A stretch of DNA of 64,000 bases from Sediminibacterium ginsengisoli (GCF_900167075.1 NZ_FUWH01000012.1:60949-124948), one strand, 5' to 3'; positions 1-9,612 are shown, counted from the stretch's first letter. Program-made: numbers and translations. The notes: a model not told the origin generated them from the sequence alone.

Positions 1-857
1 ATTGCCTTATTCGGCTGCACCGGCATACGCATCACTTCAGACACTTCGCGGCTGAGCGGGTTCAGTTCGCGTGCATTTACATTGGTGTAATAGCCCAGGT
101 CTTTATGCTGCTTCAGGATCATCACCACTTCTTCGAGTGATGTATTGCCGGCTCTTTCACCGAGGCCATTGATGGTACACTCGATCTGCCTGGCACCGTT
201 CAGCACGCCGGCAATGGAGTTGGCGGTTGCGAGGCCGAGGTCGTTATGACAATGACAGGAGATCACCGCCTTATCGATATTGGAAACGTTATTCCTGAGA
301 AATGCAATTTTTTCGCCATATTGATGCGGCAGGCAATAACCGGTTGTATCCGGAATGTTCACCACTGTTGCACCCGCCCTGATCACGGCTTCCACTACGG
401 TTGCGAGGTATTCATTATCCGTTCTGCCTGCATCTTCCGCGTAAAATTCAACATCGTCTGTGAAATTCCTTGCCCATTTTACAGCCTGCACCGCTCTTTC
501 CAGGATCTCTTCGCGCGTAGTGTTGAATTTGGCTTTGATATGAAGATCAGATGTGCCTATTCCAGTGTGGATCCGTGGCCTTTTGGCGTATTTAAGCGCC
601 TGAGCGGCCACTTCAATGTCTTTCTGCACTGCCCTTGTGAGCCCGCATACCGTGGCATTTTTAACAGCTTGCGCTATTTGTGCAACGGATTCAAAATCGC
701 CGGGGCTGGATACCGGGAAGCCCGCTTCGATGATATCAACCCCCAATGCTTCCAGTTTGAGCGCGAGGTCCAGCTTTTCTTTTGTATTGAGCTTACAACC
801 GGGCACCTGTTCGCCATCGCGCAAAGTGGTATCAAAAATGTAGACCTGCTGAGCCAT
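1..857 (-). CDS. leuA: 2-isopropylmalate synthase (partial, 3' end off window)
   Basis: The enzyme condenses acetyl-CoA with 2-ketoisovalerate, the first committed step of leucine synthesis in the cytoplasm. About 285 N-terminal codons are visible; the C-terminal part lies beyond the left edge. Reading from the ATG at 857, the protein shows the metal and substrate signature DTTLRDGEQ at residues 9-17, then [13 protein letters not shown], the metal-binding HCHNDLGLA near residue 202, and NGLGERAGN near 229. These distinguish it from HMG-CoA lyase and fit LeuA rather than homocitrate synthase, although separating those two fully needs the missing regulatory domain. It is divergent from the gene at 1070 across a 212-bp spacer in which I see no clear TAnnTTTG promoter. 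Confidence 0.95.
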   Translation of the reverse strand, partial: MAQQVYIFDTTLRDGEQVPGCKLNTKEKLDLALKLEALGVDIIEAGFPVSSPGDFESVAQIAQAVKNATVCGLTRAVQKDIEVAAQALKYAKRPRIHTGIGTSDLHIKAKFNTTREEILERAVQAVKWARNFTDDVEFYAEDAGRTDNEYLATVVEAVIRAGATVVNIPDTTGYCLPHQYGEKIAFLRNNVSNIDKAVISCHCHNDLGLATANSIAGVLNGARQIECTINGLGERAGNTSLEEVVMILKQHKDLGYYTNVNARELNPLSREVSEVMRMPVQPNKA

Positions 858-1069
858 ATCTGCTATAATTTTGAATGATTGAGAAAAAAATGCAGGCTAT
901 TCACTTCTGTTATGGTTGCTAAATAACAGGTAAACAGCCCGCCATTTTCGAATATAGTTCAGGTGATAGCGGCAAATAGTTTAAAATTGCCCTTATTTTA
1001 CACCCTGTAAAGTGTGTATGATTGTGTATAACCCTTGCTGTTATTGATTTTCAGCATAAATCAATTACG

Positions 1070-2623
1070 ATGCCCAACCGTTCTGCAGATGCGCTTTTTC
1101 AACTGGTTCAGTCGCTCGAAAGGTCTGAAAAACGGAATTTTAAGCTCTATATGAACCGTAATTCGGCCGGCGGCGATCTCAAGATCGTGCAGCTGTTCGA
1201 TGCGTTGGAGAAAATGAAGCAGTATGATGAGGAAACATTGCTGAAGAAGAACCCGGGCATACAGAAACAACAGCTTTCCAACCTGAAAGCGCATCTGTAC
1301 CGCGAAGTGCTTACCAGCCTGCGCCTGTTGCGGCAGGATGAAAACATCGACCTTCAGCTGCACGAGCAGCTCGATTTTGCGCGGTTACTATATAACAAAG
1401 GCCTTTACCACCAGAGCCTCAAGATCCTGGATAAGGTGAAAGACCTTGCGAAGGCCAATAACCAGGTGACCTACATCATGCAGGTGCTCTTTCTCGAAAA
1501 AAAGATCGAAGCGCTGCATATTACCCGGAGCATGCAGGACCGGGCCGACAAACTGAGCCAGGAAGTGGAAGAAGTCAACAGCAGGCTTTCCAACATCGGT
1601 ACGTTATCTAATTTGTCGCTGCAATTATACGGCTGGTATATCCGCAACGGACATGCACGGAATGAAAAGGATAAAAAAGATGTAGACGTTTTTTTCCGTA
1701 ACGATGTGCTGCAGCATGCCGGCAATTGTTATGGTTTTTATGAAAAGCTGTACCTGTACCAGTGTTATTGCTGGTATGCGTTCATTGTGCAGGATTTCCT
1801 GATGTATTACCGCTACTGCCAGAAATGGGTTGATCTTTTCGATGCCGAGCCCAGAATGATAGAAATAGAGACCGCACATTATATCAAGGGCATTCACAAC
1901 CTGTTAAGCGCTCATTTCGATCTGCGCAATTACCAGAAATTCAATGATACCATTGCCGCTTTTGAACAGTTCACCGCATCCGATATCGTACAGCATAATA
2001 CCAATAACCAGATACAAACGTTTATATACCTTACCACAGCCAAGCTGAACAAGCATTTCATGGAAGGTACTTTTACGGCCGGGCTGGATATGGTTCCCTA
2101 TATCGAAGAAAAGATCCGCGATTATGAACTGTATCTCGACAGGCACCGTGTGCTCGTTTTCTATTACAAGATCGCTTCGCTTTATTTCGGCAGCGGCGAT
2201 TACAGCCGCAGTGTTGATTTCCTCAACAAGATCATCAACTGGAAAATGGATCTGCGTACGGATATCCAGTGTTATGCAAGATTGCTGCACCTGATTGCGC
2301 ATTATGAGCTTGGCAATTTTGAACTGCTGGAATACCTGCTGAAGTCTGTGTACCGGTTCATGGCCAAAATGGAAAACCTCAGCATTGTGGAGGAAGAGAT
2401 CTTTGCATTTCTGCGTAAGTCGTTCCGTTTATCGCCCAGGCAATTGAAACCGCAGTTCGAACAATTGCTGGCCACCCTTAAACCATTGGAAAAAAGCGGC
2501 CTAGAAAGCCGTGCCTTCATGTATCTCGATATTATCTCGTGGCTGGAAAGCAAGATCACGCATACGCCTGTGCAGGAAGTGATCCGGAATAAATACCTTG
2601 AAGCGATTCAGAAAAACCGGTAG
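1070..2623 (+). CDS. Conserved helical-repeat (TPR-like) protein, function unknown
   Basis: This is a 517-aa protein with no signal peptide or membrane segment, so probably cytoplasmic. I chose the ATG at 1070 (MPNRSADALF) over an alternative start 48 bp upstream, because the upstream residues look like translated leader. It is almost entirely helical: an N-terminal unit (EKRNFKLYMNRN) resembling a small helical domain, then repeated amphipathic helix pairs such as RLLYNKGLYHQSLKILDKVK and ASLYFGSGDYSRSVDFLNKI, which are degenerate TPRs. Proteins of this size and composition are common in Bacteroidota, but I know no assigned role. It converges on the sensor kinase at 2625, with one base between the two stop codons. 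Confidence 0.8.
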   Translation: MPNRSADALFQLVQSLERSEKRNFKLYMNRNSAGGDLKIVQLFDALEKMKQYDEETLLKKNPGIQKQQLSNLKAHLYREVLTSLRLLRQDENIDLQLHEQLDFARLLYNKGLYHQSLKILDKVKDLAKANNQVTYIMQVLFLEKKIEALHITRSMQDRADKLSQEVEEVNSRLSNIGTLSNLSLQLYGWYIRNGHARNEKDKKDVDVFFRNDVLQHAGNCYGFYEKLYLYQCYCWYAFIVQDFLMYYRYCQKWVDLFDAEPRMIEIETAHYIKGIHNLLSAHFDLRNYQKFNDTIAAFEQFTASDIVQHNTNNQIQTFIYLTTAKLNKHFMEGTFTAGLDMVPYIEEKIRDYELYLDRHRVLVFYYKIASLYFGSGDYSRSVDFLNKIINWKMDLRTDIQCYARLLHLIAHYELGNFELLEYLLKSVYRFMAKMENLSIVEEEIFAFLRKSFRLSPRQLKPQFEQLLATLKPLEKSGLESRAFMYLDIISWLESKITHTPVQEVIRNKYLEAIQKNR

Positions 2624-2624
2624 G

Positions 2625-4478
2625 TTACATCGTTTCTCCGATCATATCCGATGTTGCGGGAAATGCAATATGCAGCCTGCAGCCCTGTCCGGGAGATGTT
2701 TTCAACTCAATAGTACCGCCGTATAGTTCGGCGCGGCTTACGATATTGTTCAGACCGATCCCTTTTCGTTTCTCTGCCGGATTGAACCCTTTACCATTAT
2801 CCTGAATAGATAGCGTGATATTCTTCTGGCGGTAGAGTTCTATTGTGATATGAGATGCCTGTGCATGTTTGATGATGTTGTTCATCTGCTCCTGTACAAT
2901 CCGGAATATATTCAGCTTGAACTCGTAATTGATGTCTTCTTCATAAAAAGCATCGGCAAAAAAATCGATGGTCATGGATTCGTTGGCAAGCAGGATGTCT
3001 TCCACAAGACCGTCTATTGCTTTCGCCAATCCGAAATCCTTGATCAGCGGCGTAACGAGTGCCTTGGACAGTTTACGGATCTCTTCAATACCATTGAAAA
3101 TAAAGCCTGATGATTGCCGTAATAACTCCTGGTGATTATCGCCGCCTTTCTGCGCAGTAGCTATATACATCATGGCAACGGTCAGCTGCTGGTTCACGTT
3201 ATCATGCAATTCCTTGCTGATCTCGTAACGTTCTTTTTCCTGCACGCGTATCACGGCTTCCGTGATTTCCTTCTGCTTCAGCATGCGCTCTTCCTGCAGT
3301 TTCTTTTCGAGTTTTACTTTTTCGGTTACGTTGTTGGCGATGGTCATGATCACCTGCCCGCCGTTGAATTCTATCTGGTGGGCAAAGATTTCCATATACA
3401 TCAGCTCACCGTTTTTCTTGCGGTGGCGCCAGATACCTTCCAGCCTGTTTTCGATTCCCATTTTTGCCCGGCGTGCATATTCCATGATCATGTGTACTTC
3501 TTCGGGCGGCCTGATATCCAGTACAGTCATATTCAGGAATTCCTCACGGCTGTAACCATATTCCTTTTCTGCTGTGCCATTCACCTCGTGGATGCGCATG
3601 GTGTGTACATCCCAGATATAAATCGCCATCGGGTTATCGAAGAAGAGGTTACGGAAACGTTCCTCACTATTGCGCAATTTGATCTCTGCCAGTTTACGTT
3701 CTGTAATATCCTGCATGGCGCCGATCATTCTTGTTACTGTAGCGCCTTTGTAAAGCATATAGCCTTTATCCTGTATGTACGCATAAGTGCCGTCTGCTTT
3801 ACGGAAACGATATTCTTCCCGCCACTGTGTCTGTGTTTCGTCATGAATGGCTGCATATATACTTCGTAATACTCTTTCCTTATCTTCCGGATGTATGCGA
3901 TCTTCCCAGAAACCGATCGGGGTTATCGAATCGGGAAGTATATAACCGAACATGGCATTCATGGTTTCCGCGCCCCAGTATAATTCATTCGTATCCATGT
4001 TCCAGTCCCAGATCACATCAGTTGTTGCGCGGATGGCAAAACGGTACCGTTCATTGCTTTCCAGGAGTGTTTCCTGGTTACGCTTACGTTCAATGCTGTA
4101 CTGGATGGATTTATACAGCAGTTTCTCATCGAATTCGCCCTTGATCAGGTAATCCTGTGCCCCGCTGGCCATGGTTTCCAGCGCCATTTCCATATCGATA
4201 AGACCCGTAAGTACAATAACGGGAATAGATTCGGCATACTGGCTGATGAGATGATAGGATTGAAGGCCATCACTGTCGGGCAACGACAGATCGAGCAGCA
4301 CCAGGTTGATTTCCTGCAACTGCAGCACTGTTACTGCCTGTGCGGTATTGGTTACTTTGTATAATTTATTGACGCTGAGCGCTGAGGCACGGATCCACTC
4401 TTCCAGCAAAAACATATCACCCGGGTTATCCTCTACGATAAGTATGGAGAGTGGCTGTTGTGTATCTGACATACTCAT
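2625..4478 (-). CDS. REC-PAS-PAS histidine kinase (HisKA_3 type)
   Basis: A soluble signalling kinase of 617 aa. A receiver domain comes first (about residues 10-125), with acidic pair E17/D18, phospho-acceptor D63 (VLLDLSLPDSDG) and K113. Two PAS/PAC domains follow (about 142-262 and 272-390), each ending in a PAC-like DITER or NVTEK segment. The kinase core has the HisKA_3 box EISKELHDNVNQQ with H425 and a HATPase with N534 (EQMNNIIKHA), DNGKGF at 560-565 and GIGL at 573-576. HisKA_3 kinases normally phosphorylate NarL/LuxR-type regulators; none is visible nearby. There is no transmembrane segment, so it probably senses an internal signal or receives phosphate through its receiver domain. 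Start at 4478 or at the second Met (4472) are both possible. Confidence 0.9.
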   Translation of the reverse strand: MSMSDTQQPLSILIVEDNPGDMFLLEEWIRASALSVNKLYKVTNTAQAVTVLQLQEINLVLLDLSLPDSDGLQSYHLISQYAESIPVIVLTGLIDMEMALETMASGAQDYLIKGEFDEKLLYKSIQYSIERKRNQETLLESNERYRFAIRATTDVIWDWNMDTNELYWGAETMNAMFGYILPDSITPIGFWEDRIHPEDKERVLRSIYAAIHDETQTQWREEYRFRKADGTYAYIQDKGYMLYKGATVTRMIGAMQDITERKLAEIKLRNSEERFRNLFFDNPMAIYIWDVHTMRIHEVNGTAEKEYGYSREEFLNMTVLDIRPPEEVHMIMEYARRAKMGIENRLEGIWRHRKKNGELMYMEIFAHQIEFNGGQVIMTIANNVTEKVKLEKKLQEERMLKQKEITEAVIRVQEKERYEISKELHDNVNQQLTVAMMYIATAQKGGDNHQELLRQSSGFIFNGIEEIRKLSKALVTPLIKDFGLAKAIDGLVEDILLANESMTIDFFADAFYEEDINYEFKLNIFRIVQEQMNNIIKHAQASHITIELYRQKNITLSIQDNGKGFNPAEKRKGIGLNNIVSRAELYGGTIELKTSPGQGCRLHIAFPATSDMIGETM

Positions 4479-4537
4479 CGGGTTTTCTGACTGAAACTAC
4501 CTTTACTCATGGGTGATTACTCAATATACAAAAAAAG

Positions 4538-4545
4538 CAAAGCTA
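4538..4545 (-). promoter_or_regulatory. Possible -7 promoter element
   Basis: On the minus strand this reads TAGCTTTG, an exact match to the Bacteroidota -7 consensus TAnnTTTG, about 60 bp upstream of the REC-PAS kinase start. I see no good TTTG at -33, so this is a weak call. It would give the kinase its own transcript even though another kinase gene lies immediately upstream. Confidence 0.35.
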
Positions 4546-4573
4546 TTGTTCGCCGGCGGTTTTAAAAAGTTGT

Positions 4574-6439
4574 TTATAAGGTTTTGCTGATGCTGAAAGA
4601 AAACCTGCTGCCCTTGCCTGGCTCTGACTCCACCCAGATGGTGCCGCCGTGTTTTTCTACAATTTTTTTGCAGATTGCAAGCCCTATGCCTGTTCCGCTG
4701 TAATCCCTTTTGCTGTGCAGACGCTGGAATATGACAAATATTTTGTTGAAATTGACCGGGTCGATGCCAATACCATTGTCCTGAACATGAAATATGTATT
4801 TTTCCGGCTCATCGGTATAGCTGATGCTGATCTCGGGCGTTTTGTCGCCACTGTATTTGATCGCATTTCCTACCAGGTTCTGGAAGAGCTGGGAGATCTG
4901 GGTACGGTTGGCCCAGATTTCTGGCATCGGACCAATATTGATCACTGCACCTGTATCCGAGATCAGGCGGTTAAAAAAAGCTACCATCTCACTCAGCAGT
5001 TTATTCAGATCCGTTTCTTCAAAACCTTCCCTGTTGGAGCCAACACGGGAATATTCCAGCAGGTCAAGGATCAACTTACGCATTCTCTCGGCTCCGTCTA
5101 TTGCAAAATGGATATACTGGTCTGCCGTTTCATCTATCTGGTTATGGTATTTCTTTTTGAACAGCTGCAGAAAACTGCTCACCATCCGCAGCGGTTCCTG
5201 CAGATCGTGCGAAGCCACATAGGCAAACCGCTCCAGTTCAATATTTGAAGCTGCCAGTTCCTCGGCCCTGCGTTTCAGGCGGTTATTCAGTTCGAGCAGT
5301 AATGCTTCTGCCTCCCTGCGCGGAGACACGTTCTGTGTTGCGCCGATCACCCTTATCGGCTTTCCTTCGGGGTTGCGGATAATGTAGCCCTTGTCGTAGA
5401 TATAGGCGTATTTGCCATCCGCTTTAACCACGCGGTATTCATCGTCCCAGTAAAGATTCGGGGAATGGTATAATACTTTATTTCTTTTTTCGAGTACTCT
5501 TGAAAGATCATCGGGGTGAATGGAATCGGTCCAGAAATTGGGGTTGGCCGAAGCCACTACCGGATCGTAACCAAAGAGGTTTTTAAGCCCGTCGCCGATG
5601 CGCAGTATGGTCCCCGATTCCACATCCCAGTCCCAGATAGCATCATTCGTAGCCTTGGCCGCATAATGAAATCGCTCATTACTCTTTAGCAGTTCCTGCT
5701 CGCGCTGTTTCTTTTCCGAGATATCGCGCTGGTTGATCACCAGTGATTCCAGTCCTTTCAGGTGCAGCAGGTTGGTTACGCTGCCTTCTACCCAGAGATA
5801 GCTGCCATCTTTTATTTTTACGCGGTATTCACTGCTGATGGTGGTGCCCGGTTCCGACAAAAAGCGCTCGAAGCCTGGCAGAAGCCGCTGCACATCTTCT
5901 TCATGCATCAGGTCTTTCATGCGTTTGCCGGTCAGCTCCGCTGCATCCATGCCCATGATACGACAGGTTGCAGGACTAACATACGTTATTTCCCGCTCTG
6001 CATTAACCTGCATGATCATGTCCATGCTGTTCTCCACCAATGCACGGAAGCGTTGTTCGTTGGCGTGCAATTCAGCTTCCAGTTGTTTCCGTTCGGTGAT
6101 GTCCCTGATCACAACAGAAACGACCTGGTCTTCATCCGAAGTGCCGCTCAGGATCACCGATGAAAAAGAGACGGGGAAATACTTGCCGTTTTTACGGATG
6201 CCGGTCAGCTCGCCTTTTATTTTACCTGTACGCTTCCTTTCTGCCCGAAGCCTTTCCAGTGTTTCTGCAGTGTAGTCTATGATCTTGTCCCAACCGATCC
6301 GCTTCATCTCTTCTTCCGTATAACCGAACATATCACATGCGGCCCGGTTGGCTTCCAGTATAGACCCGTTTGGTCCGGCGATGAAGAAAGCATCCATCGC
6401 ATTTTCTATAAGTAACTGATACACAGAGGCGATTTCCAT
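4574..6439 (-). CDS. Triple-PAS sensor histidine kinase (HisKA type)
   Basis: A 621-aa kinase counted from the ATG at 6439; a GTG 36 bp upstream (6475) would add 12 residues that lie outside any domain. Three PAS/PAC units occupy about residues 5-118, 128-248 and 256-378, each closing with a PAC-type motif (RDITER, RDISEK, QNVSPR). A short coiled coil follows, then HisKA with FAYVASHDLQEPLRM (H411) and a HATPase with QNLVGNAIKYS (N525), DNGIGID and GTGIGLAICKKIVEKHGG. There is no transmembrane helix, so it is cytoplasmic like its neighbour. The third PAS of this protein and the first PAS of the next kinase share the WDW...HPEDxxRV...YR..KADG.YAYI.DKGY pattern, suggesting the two arose from related modules. 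The response regulator partner is not in the window. Confidence 0.9.
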   Translation of the reverse strand: MEIASVYQLLIENAMDAFFIAGPNGSILEANRAACDMFGYTEEEMKRIGWDKIIDYTAETLERLRAERKRTGKIKGELTGIRKNGKYFPVSFSSVILSGTSDEDQVVSVVIRDITERKQLEAELHANEQRFRALVENSMDMIMQVNAEREITYVSPATCRIMGMDAAELTGKRMKDLMHEEDVQRLLPGFERFLSEPGTTISSEYRVKIKDGSYLWVEGSVTNLLHLKGLESLVINQRDISEKKQREQELLKSNERFHYAAKATNDAIWDWDVESGTILRIGDGLKNLFGYDPVVASANPNFWTDSIHPDDLSRVLEKRNKVLYHSPNLYWDDEYRVVKADGKYAYIYDKGYIIRNPEGKPIRVIGATQNVSPRREAEALLLELNNRLKRRAEELAASNIELERFAYVASHDLQEPLRMVSSFLQLFKKKYHNQIDETADQYIHFAIDGAERMRKLILDLLEYSRVGSNREGFEETDLNKLLSEMVAFFNRLISDTGAVINIGPMPEIWANRTQISQLFQNLVGNAIKYSGDKTPEISISYTDEPEKYIFHVQDNGIGIDPVNFNKIFVIFQRLHSKRDYSGTGIGLAICKKIVEKHGGTIWVESEPGKGSRFSFSISKTL

Positions 6440-6510
6440 ACTACTATCCGTATTGCAGGCTGTCACAAGTTCCACTTTTTTTTTATTCTGCCAAAGGTTG
6501 TTTCCAACTA

Positions 6511-6537
6511 AAAAGCCCGCATCAGGTGCGGGCTTTT
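6511..6537 (-). terminator. Intrinsic terminator after cytochrome c gene
   Basis: An inverted repeat with arms 6511-6521 and 6527-6537 (GCCCGCA stem) and a 5-nt loop is followed on the minus strand by a T tract (TTTTTAG). It lies 20 bp past the cytochrome c stop and before the kinase start, so it separates the two transcripts. Confidence 0.8.
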
Positions 6538-6557
6538 CGATTATTATTTTATCCTGA

Positions 6558-7535
6558 TCAGCTTTTTCTTGGTGTGAATTTCTGCACCCTGTTATCGATC
6601 GGCTGAACGGTCTGCAGGAATTTATAAATAGAAGCGAGGTCCGATTCTGTCATGCGCGAATACATCATCCACGGCATTGGTGTGTTGAAGTCGGTGGGTT
6701 GTAATAAAGGCGAGCGATAGCTGCTGTCCTGGTAAAGCTTGAAACGCTGGATGAACTGCTCACGCGTCATACTGCCCATACCGGTACTGTGTACAGTAAG
6801 GTTGGGTGCACGTACAATACCACCTGGCAATGCAAATTCGCGGCCCCCGCCATACTCTGTTCCGGCAATTACAGCTCCTTTGCTTTCTTTTGAATGACAA
6901 TCCACACAACCTGCCATCGTAACCAGGTATTTACCATAAGCCACAGAATCTTCCGTTTTAGGCTTTGTTGTAAATGCGGGTTTGGAGGGCATTGTTTTCA
7001 TGATCAGGTTAACAGGAAAATCCGCTTCCGATTTCGGAACATCGTTGGTGATAGCCGGCATGGAACGGAGATAAGCTATAATACTGTAAATATCTTCCTG
7101 GTCAACAGCGCCATAATGCGAATAAGGCATCAGCGGGAAGAGCGCTTTGTTATCTTTGTCAACACCGCTTGTGATTGCCCTGAAAATCTCGCCATCGGTC
7201 CATTTACTCAGAGAATAGGGTGTGATATTTCTTGCATAGAAGACACCGGGAAAGCCCATTTCCTTCCCGAACCTGTCGCCGCCCTTACCTTCGGTTCCGG
7301 AAACCATAGGTCCGGCAAACTGCGACCAGTCGCGCGTGGAATGGCAGTCAACACATACCGCTACGCTTGTGGCAAGGTATTTGCCTCTTTCGATCCGTTC
7401 AGGTGTACGCTCCACTTTCAGCTCGGGAGCTTTGCCCACATTAGGGAGGAAAATAGCAACATAGCCCGCGGCCAGGCCTGCCAGCACAATAAATGCAGCT
7501 GCAATCAAAAGCAGCGCTTTGAAAACCTTCTTCAT
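6558..7535 (-). CDS. Membrane-anchored diheme cytochrome c
   Basis: An exported electron carrier of 325 aa. The N-terminal hydrophobic segment (residues 4-31) lacks an obvious cleavage site and probably anchors the protein in the inner membrane with the haem domains in the periplasm. Two c-type haem sites are visible: CVDCH at 61-65 and CVDCH at 210-214, each followed by its own cytochrome fold. Likely axial methionines are in PLMPYSHYG near 136 and in TPMPWMMYS in the second half. The arrangement resembles cytochrome subunits that accept electrons from periplasmic dehydrogenases, but no dehydrogenase gene is adjacent, so its partner is unknown. It has its own terminator and a leader of about 170 nt that can fold. 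Confidence 0.9.
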   Translation of the reverse strand: MKKVFKALLLIAAAFIVLAGLAAGYVAIFLPNVGKAPELKVERTPERIERGKYLATSVAVCVDCHSTRDWSQFAGPMVSGTEGKGGDRFGKEMGFPGVFYARNITPYSLSKWTDGEIFRAITSGVDKDNKALFPLMPYSHYGAVDQEDIYSIIAYLRSMPAITNDVPKSEADFPVNLIMKTMPSKPAFTTKPKTEDSVAYGKYLVTMAGCVDCHSKESKGAVIAGTEYGGGREFALPGGIVRAPNLTVHSTGMGSMTREQFIQRFKLYQDSSYRSPLLQPTDFNTPMPWMMYSRMTESDLASIYKFLQTVQPIDNRVQKFTPRKS

Positions 7536-7574
7536 CGTTTATCGATTTATTGCCGTTAAAAAAAGACGTGCATG

Positions 7575-7605
7575 TACAGTATGATCCCAACGGGATCAGT
7601 CTGTA
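7575..7605 (-). promoter_or_regulatory. Stem-loop in the cytochrome c leader
   Basis: The arms TACAG...CTGTA and TGATCCC...GGGATCA form 5 bp plus 7 bp separated by a symmetric 2x2 internal loop, with a 3-nt apical loop. It lies about 40 nt upstream of the cytochrome c start codon, inside the probable 5' leader. It does not match a riboswitch class I can recognise. Confidence 0.4.
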
Positions 7606-7779
7606 TCACAGTTCTTGAATGAGGCCTGTAAGGGGGAACCGGCAGCAACCGGCTTATGGGCAATAACATTCTGGTATGTTCCTTTTTTCTAACTGGCTGT
7701 TAAAAAAAATGAGGAACAAAAATAACCGCAGGTAGAATTGTTCAGCTATCGTTTAAAGAAGAACGGTAAATTCTGTTGT
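7606..7779. other. Remainder of the 244-bp spacer between cytochrome c and acyl-CoA synthetase genes
   Basis: No ORF of note. It holds a repeated AACCGGC pair (7637-7653) able to form a small CCGG hairpin, and on the minus strand TATTTTTG (7717-7724), which matches the -7 consensus TAnnTTTG and could start the cytochrome c transcript, but without a convincing -33 box. The rest shows nothing I can name. Confidence 0.35.
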
Positions 7780-9561
7780 TTAATGGTAAATACGCTCTAT
7801 GGCTTCCTTGAACTTCTCCATTACTACTTTCCTTTTCAGGCTGAGTTTTGGCGTCATTTCGCCGGATTCGATCGTCCATTCGTGCGGCAGCAGTTCAAAT
7901 TTCTTCACCTGTTCCACATGATTGAAATACGTATTGTAATGTTCTACCAGTTCCCTGTACATGGCAAGTACCTGGGGATTAAGGATAGCATTTTCATTGG
8001 TAGTGAACGGAATTCCTTTTTCGCTCATCCAGTTTTTCAGCGCTGTAAATGACGGAACGATCAATGCGCCTACAAACTTGCGCTCTGAGCCTACGATCAT
8101 GATCTGCTCGATGAAAGGGCTCTCTTTCATCTTGTTTTCCAGCGGCTGTGGTGCAACATATTTACCACCGCTTGTTTTGAAGAGCTCCTTTTTCCTGTCG
8201 GTGATGCGCAGGTATTTGTTGTCTTCGATAACGCCGATATCGCCGGTATGCAGCCAGCCGTCTATAACCGTTTCTGCAGTAAGATCGGGGCGCTTGTAAT
8301 AGCCTTCCATAACAGACGGACCACTTACGCTGATCTCACCATCTTCTTCGAGACGCAGGTTAACACCTTCGATCACAGGGCCAACGGTTCCGAATTTCAT
8401 CCCGTTCTTTTCCTTTCGGTTTACAGAGATCACCGGGCTGTTCTCTGTTGGGCCGTATCCTTCATACACAGGAATTTTAGCCGCATTGAAAATACGCAGC
8501 AGTTTTACCTGGCAGGCAGCGCCGCCTGTTACAATAAAGGCAACCCTTCCGCCCAATGCTTCACGCCATTTGCTGAAGATGAGTTTGTTGGCCAGCGCAA
8601 GCTGCATATCGTACCAGAGGCCGCCGCTTTTATTATCGTATTGTTCTGCAATGGCAACGGCCCAGAAGAAAAGCTTCCTTTTCACGCCTGTCAGTTCCGC
8701 GCCTTTACTCATGATCCGTTCGAATACTTTTTCCAGCAACCTCGGCACTGTTGTAAAGCCATCAGGCTGTACCTCTTTGAGATTATCGCCAATGGTATCC
8801 AGGCTCTCGGCATAAAAAATGCTGATGCCGCTGTACAGGTAGATATAAGTAACTGTTTTTTCGAAAATATGATTCAGCGGCAGGAAGCTGAGCACGCGGC
8901 TTTGCGGCGCATCTTCGAAGGGAAAGCTGCGCTTGGCATAATAAAGGTTAGAGTAAATATTATTGTGGCTCAGCATCACGCCTTTCGGTGTTCCTGTTGT
9001 GCCGGAAGTATAAATAATAGTGGCAAGATGCGATACAGGGATTGTTTTTTTGATCCTGTTCACTTCTTCAATGTCAGCAGGTGTTTTTTCTGTTGTCAGT
9101 TCTGTCCAGTGCGGAACACCTTCTATCTTATCAAACGTATAAAGACCTTTCAGGGAGGCGATGCGGGGAATGATGTCCTTTACTTTTTCATAGAGCTCCT
9201 TATTGCTCACAAAAATGTATTTGACAGCAGCATCGTTCAGGATGAACTCCAGTTCAAGCGGATTGGTTGTAGGATATAAAGGAACCAGTATGGCGCCGAT
9301 CTGCTGTGAAGCCAGGTCTGTAAAGATCCACTCGGGCCTGTTATTGCTGATGATAGCAATTTTGTCGCTGCCTTCCGGCGTCATATCATTTGCACTTACG
9401 CCCAGTTGTATAAGCCCGGCACTGAACCTGTTTACCAGGTCTGCAACTTCGGCAGTACCATAAGTAATCCAGTTCCCGTCTTTTTTTGCCGCCAGCATAT
9501 CTGTTTTAGGAAAATGCTGAAGCTGGTATTCTAAGCAATCAAATAATCTTTTGGGGGTCAT
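7780..9561 (-). CDS. Long-chain acyl-CoA synthetase (AMP-dependent)
   Basis: It activates fatty acids to acyl-CoA via an acyl-adenylate for beta-oxidation or lipid synthesis. The 593-aa protein starts at the ATG at 9561; a TTG two codons earlier is unlikely. The ATP-binding P-loop TIIYTSGTTGTPKGVMLSHNN spans residues 181-201, followed by FLPLNHIFEK, the adenylation motif VYEGYGPTENSPVISVN, and the hinge and C-terminal signature GWLHTGDIGVIEDNKYLRITDRKKELFKTSGGKYV. Length and motifs match the FadD/ACSL group (AMP-forming synthetases of about 600 aa, often called FadD15-like). The 2TM gene ends 51 bp upstream on the same strand and may share its transcript. Chain-length preference cannot be read from sequence. 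Confidence 0.92.
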   Translation of the reverse strand: MTPKRLFDCLEYQLQHFPKTDMLAAKKDGNWITYGTAEVADLVNRFSAGLIQLGVSANDMTPEGSDKIAIISNNRPEWIFTDLASQQIGAILVPLYPTTNPLELEFILNDAAVKYIFVSNKELYEKVKDIIPRIASLKGLYTFDKIEGVPHWTELTTEKTPADIEEVNRIKKTIPVSHLATIIYTSGTTGTPKGVMLSHNNIYSNLYYAKRSFPFEDAPQSRVLSFLPLNHIFEKTVTYIYLYSGISIFYAESLDTIGDNLKEVQPDGFTTVPRLLEKVFERIMSKGAELTGVKRKLFFWAVAIAEQYDNKSGGLWYDMQLALANKLIFSKWREALGGRVAFIVTGGAACQVKLLRIFNAAKIPVYEGYGPTENSPVISVNRKEKNGMKFGTVGPVIEGVNLRLEEDGEISVSGPSVMEGYYKRPDLTAETVIDGWLHTGDIGVIEDNKYLRITDRKKELFKTSGGKYVAPQPLENKMKESPFIEQIMIVGSERKFVGALIVPSFTALKNWMSEKGIPFTTNENAILNPQVLAMYRELVEHYNTYFNHVEQVKKFELLPHEWTIESGEMTPKLSLKRKVVMEKFKEAIERIYH

Positions 9562-9612
9562 ATACAATCGTTGGAGTAACTATCAATCATTTTAATACGG
9601 CTGCTGGTGTAA

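Noticed and set aside
246..878. 210-codon open frame on the plus strand
   Set aside because: It lies antisense to leuA, which has all catalytic motifs on the other strand; the frame has no protein-like pattern.
3132..3869. 245-codon plus-strand frame
   Set aside because: Antisense to the REC-PAS kinase, rich in Phe and His as expected for a shadow of a coding strand.
7606..7660. Possible riboswitch (cobalamin or SAM type) or small SRP RNA
   Set aside because: Some short motifs are reminiscent (GGCAGCAACC), but the required conserved boxes and order are absent.
8248..9279. 343-codon plus-strand frame
   Set aside because: Antisense to the acyl-CoA synthetase gene, whose motifs are complete; no family-like pattern.
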